DNA from: Spirosoma utsteinense
GTDB lineage: Bacteria > Bacteroidota > Bacteroidia > Cytophagales > Spirosomataceae
Assembly: GCF_014282275.1 (NCBI RefSeq)
Contig: NZ_VFIA01000041.1
Location: 1-45,912, forward strand
Reading direction: 5' to 3'
DNA length: 45,912 nt
Part shown: in pieces, positions 1 through 5,495 of the stretch
Layout of the letters: each line of letters opens with the position of its first letter
Numbering within the stretch: position 1 is the first letter of the stretch
Translations under genes and position numbers: made by a program
Notes under the pieces: model-generated
What the model was told of the DNA's origin: nothing
Databases searched by the model: none
What the model saw: only the letters and a program-made list of their open reading frames with translations

Positions 1-99
1 GTCCTCAATGCGGTTCGCAACAAGCTCATCCATCGGGTGTACGCGGTGGTGGAACGGGGTGAAAAATATGACAAAAATTATGTGTCACCACTTGCATAA
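1..99 (+). CDS. IS110-family transposase, C-terminal tail (partial at window edge)
   Basis: The first 99 bases read in frame 1 as the last 32 residues of an IS110-family transposase, ending VSPLA and a TAA stop. It is nearly identical to the tail of the complete copy ending at 3654. The rest of the gene lies left of the window, so whether it is intact cannot be judged. IS110 transposases are DEDD recombinases guided by a bridge RNA (family knowledge). The conserved post-stop bases accatagaaatc (100-111) recur after the other two copies and mark the right end of the element. The tail abuts a truncated IS630 gene, so this copy probably inserted into that gene. Confidence 0.85.
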   Translation, partial: VLNAVRNKLIHRVYAVVERGEKYDKNYVSPLA

Positions 100-522
100 A
101 CCATAGAAATCGGTCCGATGACGTGCTTGCTTTTGTGGCTTCTGTCGACTCCAGCCCGCTTTTTTCAATAATCGACCTACTTGAGAAGGGTCATAACTAA
201 CCCCAAACAGTTTTTTGATTACGTCATTCACCCGAGGCCGAGTCCAGACGGCTCCCGAAAATCCATGATGCTCAGCCCCTTTGTTGAGTTCAGCAAGCAG
301 TTGGACGATTTGTTCATCGGTTAAACGACTATTTGGTCCGCTGGGCTTTCGCCAGGCTAAACCAGCCTGACCCTCTTGGCGATACTTTTTCAAAGTTCGA
401 CTGACCCAGCCCTCAGTAAGTCCTAGCGCTTGCGCAATTCTGGACTGCTTCCAGCCTTGGTCTTTCAATTCGGCACATCGCCGACGTAACAATTCGTAGT
501 CAGATGGTTTGTATGTTGCCAT
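85..522 (-). pseudogene. IS630-family transposase, N-terminal half, truncated
   Basis: Reads leftward from ATG at 522. Residues about 10-60 form a helix-turn-helix (QSRIAQALGLTEGWVSRTLK), followed by the winged-helix region typical of IS630 transposase N-termini (KPSGPNSRLT, then GFSGAVWTRPRV). Only about 135 residues are genuine. IS630 transposases usually run to about 340 residues with a C-terminal DDE catalytic domain, which is missing here. The last residues (TDFYGLCKW) are read out of the neighbouring IS110 end, so the gene was cut by IS110 insertion at about 112-120. Without the DDE domain it cannot transpose; the DNA-binding half could still be translated. Confidence 0.85.
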
Positions 523-759
523 ACAGAACTAAAGAGGCAACCTTTACAAGCCTACTCACAGATCTATATTCAATAACCATTAAATCTCAAGACGCTATTA
601 TTAGACAAATAATGTGGAATCGAGATAGTTTCTTCCGAGATGGCTTAAACAATCAGGGACATGGCTTTTTCTACCATGATGGCGCGAATTAGCCAATATA
701 TGACGGTAATTCACCCGTAAGCTGGACAATGCCTTTTATTAAAATTCAATAATTAGGTG
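523..759. other. Non-coding stretch between IS630 remnant and hairpin
   Basis: AT-rich sequence with no convincing gene. It should contain the outer end of the IS630 element, but I could not fix a terminal inverted repeat by eye. A short ORF in it (504-692, plus strand) overlaps the transposase start and has no recognisable features. Confidence 0.5.
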
Positions 760-806
760 AGTTAAAACACGCATTATATTTATTTTGTATAATGCGTGTT
801 TTAACT
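760..806. promoter_or_regulatory. Perfect 19-bp inverted repeat (hairpin) before the 823 gene
   Basis: Bases 760-778 and 788-806 are perfect reverse complements (arm agttaaaacacgcattata) around a 9-base loop. It ends 16 bases before the ATG at 823. Candidates are an operator, a 5' UTR structure or a terminator for upstream transcription. There is no U-run after it on the plus strand, so a standard terminator is unlikely. The right arm contains tataat. Confidence 0.7.
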
Positions 807-822
807 TATAAACATAAAAAAA

Positions 823-1560
823 ATGAAAGAATTTTTTGTTCTCCTACTAACATTGATTCGCTTAAGCAACGCTTGCGGACAGTCGCCTATAAACGAAAAA
901 AGTATACAAAAGCCCGAGTTTGGTGTTTTTATTTCTGGCAATCATCTATCAATGACAGTAAATCAATATGTGAATGATCAATATTTGATTTACAATAACT
1001 CTAAAGAGCAATACCAAGGGATGGAGGTTGGTACATTTACTCGGTATCAACTGACTACGCGGTTTAGGATTAAATCGACATTGTCCTATCTAAAAAACAC
1101 GTATTTCATTCAGTTTAAAAACCTAAAAGCAGAAGAAGAAATAGCACAAGGTGCCAGTAGAGCTTGGATATTCTCGGGCCCTATTTATAGTTTTCAACGC
1201 ATATCCTTGTCGCTCTCCGGTGAGTATTTAGTTCGAGAGCCATTTTATGTGCAAGCAGGGGTATTAGTATCTCGTCAGATTACGGACAAAGCTTATTCAA
1301 ATAAAGACGAATCATTCTTTCAAAATCAATACAATCAAGCTGACCGAATACTCTATTCATATGCTGAAAGTTTTAAACAATTCAACACGAGTGGCCAAGT
1401 GGGAATTGGTGTAGACTTAAGACGGTTTGTGTTAGAAGCTAACTACGAAAGATCCATTTCCTATTTAAACGGCCCATTAAATGTGAATAAAGTATCTTTT
1501 AATGAGCCACAACATTTCAGTATTTGGAAAGTATCCGCTGGCTTTAGATTAAATAAGTGA
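823..1560 (+). CDS. Predicted outer-membrane beta-barrel protein, unknown function
   Basis: A 245-residue protein with an N-terminal hydrophobic segment (about residues 4-18) compatible with a signal peptide. The rest alternates polar and hydrophobic residues in strand-like blocks rich in Tyr, Phe and Ser, ending in a strand (WKVSAGFRLNK), as in small barrel proteins of this phylum. A cysteine at residue 18 does not fit a good lipobox. Base composition is clearly more AT-rich than the genes from 4.2 kb on, and it is surrounded by insertion-sequence debris, which suggests it arrived by transfer. A second possible start at 792 is in another frame. I do not recognise the family. Confidence 0.7.
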   Translation: MKEFFVLLLTLIRLSNACGQSPINEKSIQKPEFGVFISGNHLSMTVNQYVNDQYLIYNNSKEQYQGMEVGTFTRYQLTTRFRIKSTLSYLKNTYFIQFKNLKAEEEIAQGASRAWIFSGPIYSFQRISLSLSGEYLVREPFYVQAGVLVSRQITDKAYSNKDESFFQNQYNQADRILYSYAESFKQFNTSGQVGIGVDLRRFVLEANYERSISYLNGPLNVNKVSFNEPQHFSIWKVSAGFRLNK

Positions 1561-1627
1561 AGCAGTTACAGCCCTGTCAATTAGCTTATAATAAAATCTA
1601 TCTCTTTGTTAAGAAGGTGTTGGGGAA

Positions 1628-1776
1628 TTATATTTGGGGTGTTGGTTTGATTCGTTGCAACATGATCTGAATGTTGGCTAAAAGCAGCCAACCAACCGAA
1701 GAAGATAGCGTATACTCATAGTCCTTGACAATCCGCCGGAAAAACGGGGGCGCCCGTGCGCTTGGTCCACGCAATG
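1628..1776 (-). pseudogene. IS5-family transposase C-terminal tail, interrupted by a 16-base block
   Basis: Leftward reading ends at TAA (1628-1630). It gives FFRRIVKDYEYTLSSSVGWL and then LLANIQIMLQRIKPTPQI, the signature C-terminus of IS5/IS4-type DDE transposases. Taken literally the frame upstream reads as an odd Arg/Pro/Ala-rich stretch. Removing 16 GC-rich bases (1746-1761) makes it AWTKFFRRIVKDYEY, the expected family sequence. The gene is cut off at about 1777 by the right end of IS110 copy b. Only the last 45 or so codons survive, so it is dead. Confidence 0.75.
1746..1761. repeat. GC-rich 16-base block A (inside IS5 remnant)
   Basis: Sequence cgggggcgcccgtgcg; 15 of 16 bases are G or C. 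It splits AWTK from FFRRIVKDYEY in the IS5 tail. Placement may slide by one base because a G is shared at the junction. Confidence 0.7.
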
Positions 1777-1798
1777 CTGCCGCACCGATTTCTATGAT

Positions 1799-2306
1799 CT
1801 ATGCAAGCCCTGAGACATAAGTTTTGTCATACTTTTCCTTTCGCCTAACCACTGCGTACACTCGGTGAATGAGCTTGTTTCGGATAGCATTTAATACCAG
1901 CATTTTGTTCTTGCCTTCGGCCACTTTACGTTGGTAATAGGTACGCAGTTCGCCTTCCTTTCGTATACATGACATTGCTCCTAGATGGAACAGCGCCTTC
2001 AAGCGTTTCCTGGCTTGATGACTAACTCTAGTCTTGCCCCGGATACTTGTTCCTGAGCGGTACTCGAACGGGGCAACCCCTGCGTGGCAATCGGACGGCC
2101 GAAGCCGCCATTTGTTTGGGGTCAGTAATCGTTGTCATCTCGTTCGTCACGACAATGATTTCCGTGGCGGTTGTCGAGCCGATGCCAGGTACTGAAACAA
2201 TCCAGTCAAAGAGTTCTTTGAGCCGACCACCGTTCTGAATAAGTCCGTTGATCTGCTGCTCAATGGCCTTCTGTTCGTCCTTGAGGGCGATCAATGACTT
2301 ACGGGA
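1799..2306 (-). pseudogene. IS110-family transposase copy b, C-terminal half, interrupted
   Basis: Leftward C-terminal half of an IS110 transposase, from about SSRKSLIALKDEQ to the stop at 1799. It holds the IVSVPGIGSTTATEI helix-hairpin-helix and the Transposase_20 region. As it stands it is in two frames (TTG at 2294 down to 2028, then TTG at 2002 to 1799). Removing the 16 bases at 2084-2099 gives 480 bases (160 codons) in one frame through MAAS-AGVAPFEYRSGTSIRG. The N-terminal DEDD half is absent. The break lies at a GC-rich block (2307-2321) next to element E. The right end catagaaatc lies at about 1789-1798 (minus strand) inside an IS5 gene. It differs from copy c at roughly 30% of bases in the stretch I compared. 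Confidence 0.8.
2084..2099. repeat. GC-rich 16-base block B
   Basis: Reads gccgtccgattgccac on the minus strand, in IS110 copy b, between the codons for MAAS and AGVAPF. It is identical in sequence and site to block H in copy c. Confidence 0.85.
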
Positions 2307-2321
2307 GCTGCCGCACCGGCC
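2307..2321. repeat. GC-rich block C at junction of IS110 copy b and element E
   Basis: Reads ggccggtgcggcagc on the minus strand. It lies exactly where IS110 homology stops and element E begins. Its first 12 plus-strand bases (gctgccgcaccg, 2307-2318) also occur at 1777-1788, at the other end of the copy b remnant, in direct orientation. Confidence 0.6.
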
Positions 2322-2458
2322 TTTAGGTTTGAGTGCCGGTAAGATTCCAGGATTTGGTAGCTTTCCGTGATGATAAAACAGAGCGGGCTACCCTATCGCT
2401 CGGCAAGGCTTCCGACCTATGGTCCGAGTGGTCCGCCACCGCGGTTAGGACCCGCTCT
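2322..2458 (-). repeat. Element E copy 1 (inverted; stem-forming, structured-RNA candidate)
   Basis: On the minus strand this aligns along its whole length with 3785-3905. Shared blocks are an agag(c/t)ggg stem arm, tcgga(c/g)cataggtc, a tagccc(g/a)ctctg closing arm, agctacca and a ctcaaacctaaa end. The stem pairs 2380-2387 with 2451-2458. Copy 1 is 137 bases against 121; most of the difference is a 15-base GC-rich block (2430-2444). The stem C-G pair here is T-A in copy 2, a compensatory change. I do not recognise the element. Candidates are an IS110 bridge-RNA leader or the end of an unknown mobile element. Confidence 0.65.
2430..2444. repeat. GC-rich 15-base block D inside element E copy 1
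   Basis: Plus strand ggtccgccaccgcgg. It is absent from the aligned position of element E copy 2 (about 3800), so the alignment needs a 15-base gap here. It resembles blocks I and N in sharing ggtccgcc. Confidence 0.6.
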
Positions 2459-2583
2459 TTTCTGACTTGCAAAGGTTCGTATAGAAATGTGGGACACTAG
2501 GCGGCATCGGCCGTCCGACCGTTAGCAAGGTATTGAACAGCAAGGCAAGTCGTTTTTTACGTACCCCTAAACTACTATTCGTT
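2459..2583 (+). other. Leader of IS110 copy c; candidate bridge-RNA region
   Basis: The 125 bases between element E and the ATG at 2584 hold no ORF. Members of the IS110 group carry a bridge RNA in the non-coding end before the recombinase gene (family knowledge), so it should lie here, perhaps with the hairpin at 2380-2458. A GC-rich run at about 2501-2516 (gcggcatcggccgtcc) looks like another inserted block. Reverse-complemented, parts of the leader resemble 3675-3784, weakly extending the E homology outward. Confidence 0.4.
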
Positions 2584-2775
2584 ATGGACATTCGCTACTT
2601 CGTCGGTGTCGATATTGCCAAAGCCACTCTGGATTGGGCTGTTTACGACGGTAAGAAAATAGTACTGCAAACCAATACACCTAACACCATCGCCGGCATC
2701 AAGACCGCCTTACGGCTCTTGAAAACGCTGCCTGACTGGAACCCCAAGCAAGCTGTTTTCTGCATGGAGCATACG

Positions 2776-2791
2776 GCACCGGCCGCCCGGC
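2776..2791. repeat. GC-rich 16-base block F in IS110 copy c
   Basis: Sequence gcaccggccgcccggc; 15 of 16 bases are G or C. It lies between MEHT and GIYKAHLLDFLHK, directly after the catalytic Glu motif. It shifts the frame, causing a premature stop at 2815-2817. The uninterrupted site would read acgggc. Confidence 0.85.
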
Positions 2792-2882
2792 GGCATCTAC
2801 AAGGCCCACTTGCTTGATTTTCTTCACAAACTTCGCTTCCCCATTTGGTTAGAATCTTCCTTACAAATTAAGAAAGCCGCGG

Positions 2883-2898
2883 GGCGCCCCGTGGCGTG
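2883..2898. repeat. GC-rich 16-base block G in IS110 copy c
   Basis: Sequence ggcgccccgtggcgtg. It interrupts KKAAG-LQRGKTDSIDAQ just before the catalytic Asp pair. The uninterrupted site would read gcgggtctg. The frame is shifted. Confidence 0.85.
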
Positions 2899-3338
2899 GT
2901 CTGCAACGGGGTAAGACTGACTCAATTGACGCTCAGCGTATTGCTGAGTATGCTTTTCGCTTCCGTGATCAGCTTCGGTTATGGGAACCACCCCGCCCGG
3001 TCGTTCAAAAGTTAGCTCTGTTAAGTGCTGCTCGTCAGCGGCTTATCAGTGTTTACAACCAGTTGGCTGGCCCTTTAGCCGAACAACAGGGCTTTATCGA
3101 CCCAATTCTGCAAAAGCAAGTCAGCAAGAGCTGTCAAGCATCATTAACTGCCCTGGAGAAAGATCGGAAGGCAATTGAGAAAGCTATCGACCTACTCATC
3201 GAATCTGATCCCCGGTTGAGTCAACTTTTTGAACTGGTTACCTCGGTTCCTGGCATCGGCACGGCTACCGCTACGGAGATCGTCATCGCCACTAATGAAA
3301 TGAAAACCATATCTGATCCTAAAAAGATGGCGGCTTCG

Positions 3339-3354
3339 GCCGTCCGATTGCCAC
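3339..3354. repeat. GC-rich 16-base block H in IS110 copy c
   Basis: Sequence gccgtccgattgccac between MAAS and AGVAPFNYQSG. It is identical in sequence and position to block B in the diverged copy b. The uninterrupted site would read ttcggctgg. Confidence 0.85.
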
Positions 3355-3507
3355 GCTGGAGTTGCTCCCTTCAATTATCAGTCAGGCAGTAGCGTCCGAG
3401 GTCGCCCCGGTGTGAGTCAACACGCCCGCAAACGGTTGAAATCGTTGTTCCATCTGGGCGCGATGGCAGCTATTCGAGCAAGGGGCGAATTGCAGGATTA
3501 CTACCAG

Positions 3508-3525
3508 CCGGTCCGCCGGTGCGGC
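3508..3525. repeat. GC-rich 15-base block I in IS110 copy c
   Basis: Between YYQ and KVKEGKNKM the copy has 18 bases (ccggtccgccggtgcggc) where copy b has one Arg codon. That is a net in-frame gain of 15 bases, adding PVRRCG in place of R. Copy b lacks it. Confidence 0.75.
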
Positions 3526-3654
3526 AAAGTCAAAGAGGGCAAGAACAAAATGCTCGTCTTGAACGCGGTTCGCAATAAACTCATCCATCGGGTATACGCA
3601 GTGGTGGCACGGGGTGAAAAATATGACAAAAGTTATGTGTCACCACTTGCATAA

Positions 3655-3784
3655 ACCATAGAAATCCGTGCGATTAGTTTTGGTCCGTCAGTCAATCGAA
3701 CCTGCCTTCACTCAACCGGCAGCGGCCGACCGCCTTGTAATGGGCCGCGAACCCGTTTTTCTATCTGAGTCGATGCAAGTTCAT
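3655..3784. other. Right end of IS110 copy c and GC-rich spacer before element E copy 2
   Basis: The bases accatagaaatc (3655-3666) match the sequence after the other IS110 stops and mark the element end. Beyond them a run at 3716-3734 (ccggcagcggccgaccgcc) has the composition of the other blocks. It lies where the reverse-complemented leader of copy c also has a GC-rich run. A second run at 3742-3755 is less certain. No gene is seen. Confidence 0.5.
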
Positions 3785-3905
3785 CAGAGTGGGGACCTGA
3801 ATCGGAGCATAGGTCTTTCCTCGGCGACCCGTTAGGTTAGCCCCACTCTGGTTGACTGCTGGCAAGCTACCAATTCTTGGTTTCTTACAAGCCCTCAAAC
3901 CTAAA
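3785..3905 (+). repeat. Element E copy 2 (stem-forming, structured-RNA candidate)
   Basis: Plus-strand partner of 2322-2458. A perfect 10-bp stem pairs cagagtgggg (3785-3794) with ccccactctg (3841-3850). The shared agctacca and ctcaaacctaaa blocks follow. It is inverted relative to copy 1, so the two flank IS110 copy c as imperfect inverted repeats. Immediately after it a GC-rich run (gggcgccccggtc, 3906-3918) occupies the place that block C takes beside copy 1. Confidence 0.65.
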
Positions 3906-3993
3906 GGGCGCCCCGGTCAATGTAAGAGTTCTCCTCAGGTATGGACTTGCAACGGTATACTCCTTCTGCGTGGGACAACTCGACCGGTAAGCC

Positions 3994-4009
3994 GGGGCGG
4001 GCCATCCGC
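3994..4009. repeat. GC-rich 16-base block M
   Basis: Sequence ggggcgggccatccgc. Called an insertion because removing it together with block N opens a continuous minus-strand frame, and because its length and composition match blocks A, F and G. Confidence 0.5.
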
Positions 4010-4033
4010 TTGAAGGCCTCGTCAACAAAACAC

Positions 4034-4049
4034 GGTCCGCCGAGCGGTC
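4034..4049. repeat. GC-rich 16-base block N
   Basis: Sequence ggtccgccgagcggtc. It shares ggtccgcc with blocks D and I and is partly palindromic. Same reasoning as block M. Confidence 0.5.
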
Positions 4050-4191
4050 TTTTCTTCATGGGAACTTTCGGGTTTCCCCCCAAATGTGCTTAAAATCCGT
4101 CTCCAGTCAAATGCAGCAAGTCCAGGTGTTTTCGACTCGGGCAAAATCCGGTCGGTAATGAGTTGCACAAAAAGACCACCCAATTAGCAAC

Positions 4192-5208
4192 TCAGGGAAG
4201 CGTTATCAGGGCTTTTATAACCCCAGTTGCCGGGTCGAGCCATTTCTCAAACTCGATACTTGCGTGGTCAAACTCGACTTTATGTGTGATGTAGGAGGCT
4301 GGTTTGATCGTACCCTGTTGAATACAAGCCATGACCTGATCAAAATCGACTGTTGTGGCGTTGCGGCTGCTCATCAGGGTAGCTTCCCGTTTATGGAATT
4401 CCGGGTGGCTAAACCGGATGGCTTCTTTCTGTAAACCCACCAATACATAGCGCCCGCCATGGGCCAAATAGGTAAATCCCTGTTCGATTGCCGCCAGGTT
4501 TCCGGTTGCATCGATCACCACGGTGGGCATATCCCCGTTCGTAATGGCTTTTAGTTGCTCCAGAACCCCACCGTCTTTTGCGTTGACCGTATACGGGACA
4601 TGTAACTGGTGTTGGCAAAAGGCAAGCCGGTTGCTATTCATGTCCATTGCAATAACCGTTGCTCCGGCAATTTGGGCAAACTCCATCACGCCCAATCCGA
4701 TGGGGCCGGCACCAATGACCAGAACGATTTCGCCAGGTTGAATACCCGCCCGGCGTACACCATGAGCGCCAATGGCCAACGGTTCTACCAGGGCTAGCTC
4801 GTCGAAGCTCAGCCCATTCCCATGCCGAAGGGAATAAGCGGGCACTGACAGGTATTCGGCCATGCCTCCATCGATGTGAACACCACAAACCTGCATCGAT
4901 TCGCAGCAGTTGGTTTTACCCGCCCGGCAGGCTATACAATGACCGCAATGAAAATAAGGTATGATCGTCACCGGATCGCCAATGCTGAACGTCGACGATT
5001 TGTCAATGTCAACCAGTTCTCCGGCTAGTTCGTGTCCTAGAACGCGTGGATAGGTAAAATACGGTTGACTCCCTTCGAAAGCATGCAGATCGGTACCGCA
5101 GATACCAATGCGCTTGATTCGAATAATGGCTGATGCTGGCTGTAAACTGGGCAGCACGTCTTGTTGATAGGCTAATTGCCGCGGGGCCATGCAGGCTAAT
5201 TTCTTCAT
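4192..5208 (-). CDS. Zinc-dependent medium-chain alcohol/polyol dehydrogenase
   Basis: A 338-residue MDR-family enzyme that would oxidise a secondary hydroxyl (sugar, polyol or threonine-like substrate) with NAD(P)+. Catalytic zinc ligands are visible at Cys37 (GICGTD), His59 and Glu60 (GHE), and Glu142 (EPL). The structural zinc site has Cys88, Cys91, Cys94 and Cys102. The Rossmann motif GAGPIG is at 166-171. Length is normal and all key residues are present. It is cytoplasmic, with no signal peptide. The 3' end borders the insertion-sequence region, and no partner gene is adjacent to fix the substrate. L-idonate, galactonate, sorbitol or L-threonine dehydrogenase are all possible. Confidence 0.88.
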   Translation of the reverse strand: MKKLACMAPRQLAYQQDVLPSLQPASAIIRIKRIGICGTDLHAFEGSQPYFTYPRVLGHELAGELVDIDKSSTFSIGDPVTIIPYFHCGHCIACRAGKTNCCESMQVCGVHIDGGMAEYLSVPAYSLRHGNGLSFDELALVEPLAIGAHGVRRAGIQPGEIVLVIGAGPIGLGVMEFAQIAGATVIAMDMNSNRLAFCQHQLHVPYTVNAKDGGVLEQLKAITNGDMPTVVIDATGNLAAIEQGFTYLAHGGRYVLVGLQKEAIRFSHPEFHKREATLMSSRNATTVDFDQVMACIQQGTIKPASYITHKVEFDHASIEFEKWLDPATGVIKALITLP

Positions 5209-5495
5209 ACGATTTTGTTGCTATCTATACGACGATTTTCACGCCTTGCTTACGAAGTCCTGCTCTTTGCACGAATAGAGCCGCCTTTAGAGAACGAAAT
5301 ATGGGTACAGGGCAGACATTGCTTCAGTTGAAGCACAAAGTACCAGGAATTTCAGCTCTTTATTAACGATGAATTTAGCAAGATAGCAAGCTATTTTGAC
5401 GCCTTTCGGGTCTAACTACTAGAAGAAAGTGCCTGATGCATCGTTTCTGGCTTTATCCTTTTGTATTACTCCGCGTCCTGGTCAGTGGAGCGGTG
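5209..5495. other. Intergenic gap between dehydrogenase and toxin gene
   Basis: I see no gene, clear hairpin terminator or promoter match here. It must hold the dehydrogenase promoter (reading left) and the end of the RES toxin transcript. Confidence 0.4.

Larger units (their letters stand above)
2584..3654 (+). pseudogene. IS110-family transposase copy c, complete but split by four 15-16 base blocks
   Basis: Starts MDIRYFVGVDIAKATLDWAV (RuvC-like DEDD Asp) and ends VSPLA plus TAA at 3654. All hallmarks are present: FCMEHT-GIY (Glu), GLQRGKTDSIDAQRIAEYA (Asp pair), the SVPGIGTATATEI helix-hairpin-helix, and AGVAPFNYQSGSSVRGRPG with the serine of the Transposase_20 domain. Literal translation breaks at 2776, 2883 and 3339. 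Subtracting blocks F, G, H (16 each) and I (15) from 1071 bases leaves 1008, or 336 codons in one frame, the normal family length, with no other lesion. The right end accatagaaatc is at 3655-3666. It is non-functional unless the blocks are bypassed or excised. Confidence 0.85.
3912..4183 (-). pseudogene. Unidentified ORF fragment carrying two GC-rich 16-base blocks
   Basis: No long ORF is visible as the DNA stands. If the 16-base blocks at 3994-4009 and 4034-4049 are removed, the minus strand stays open for about 80 codons. It reads from just after a TAA at 4184-4186 through LITDRILPESKTPGLAAFDW, then GGKPESSHEEKCFVDEAFKA, then QKEYTVASPYLRRTLTLT. It begins only a few bases beyond the 3' end of the dehydrogenase gene. 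I do not recognise the product; by position it is probably another broken mobile-element gene. The reconstruction depends on the two blocks being insertions, which here has no intact homolog in the window to confirm it. Confidence 0.35.

Noticed and set aside
331..360. GC-rich run in the IS630 remnant as another inserted block
   Set aside because: It encodes the expected KPSGPNSRLT motif of IS630 transposases, so it is native sequence.
3742..3755. gggccgcgaacccg as a further 16-base block
   Set aside because: The alignment with the other E copy is too weak there and the length difference is about 11, not 16, so it was not counted.
3785..3905. Element E as a tRNA, tmRNA or riboswitch
   Set aside because: No cloverleaf, CCA end or known aptamer motif could be drawn, and it is not upstream of a metabolic gene.
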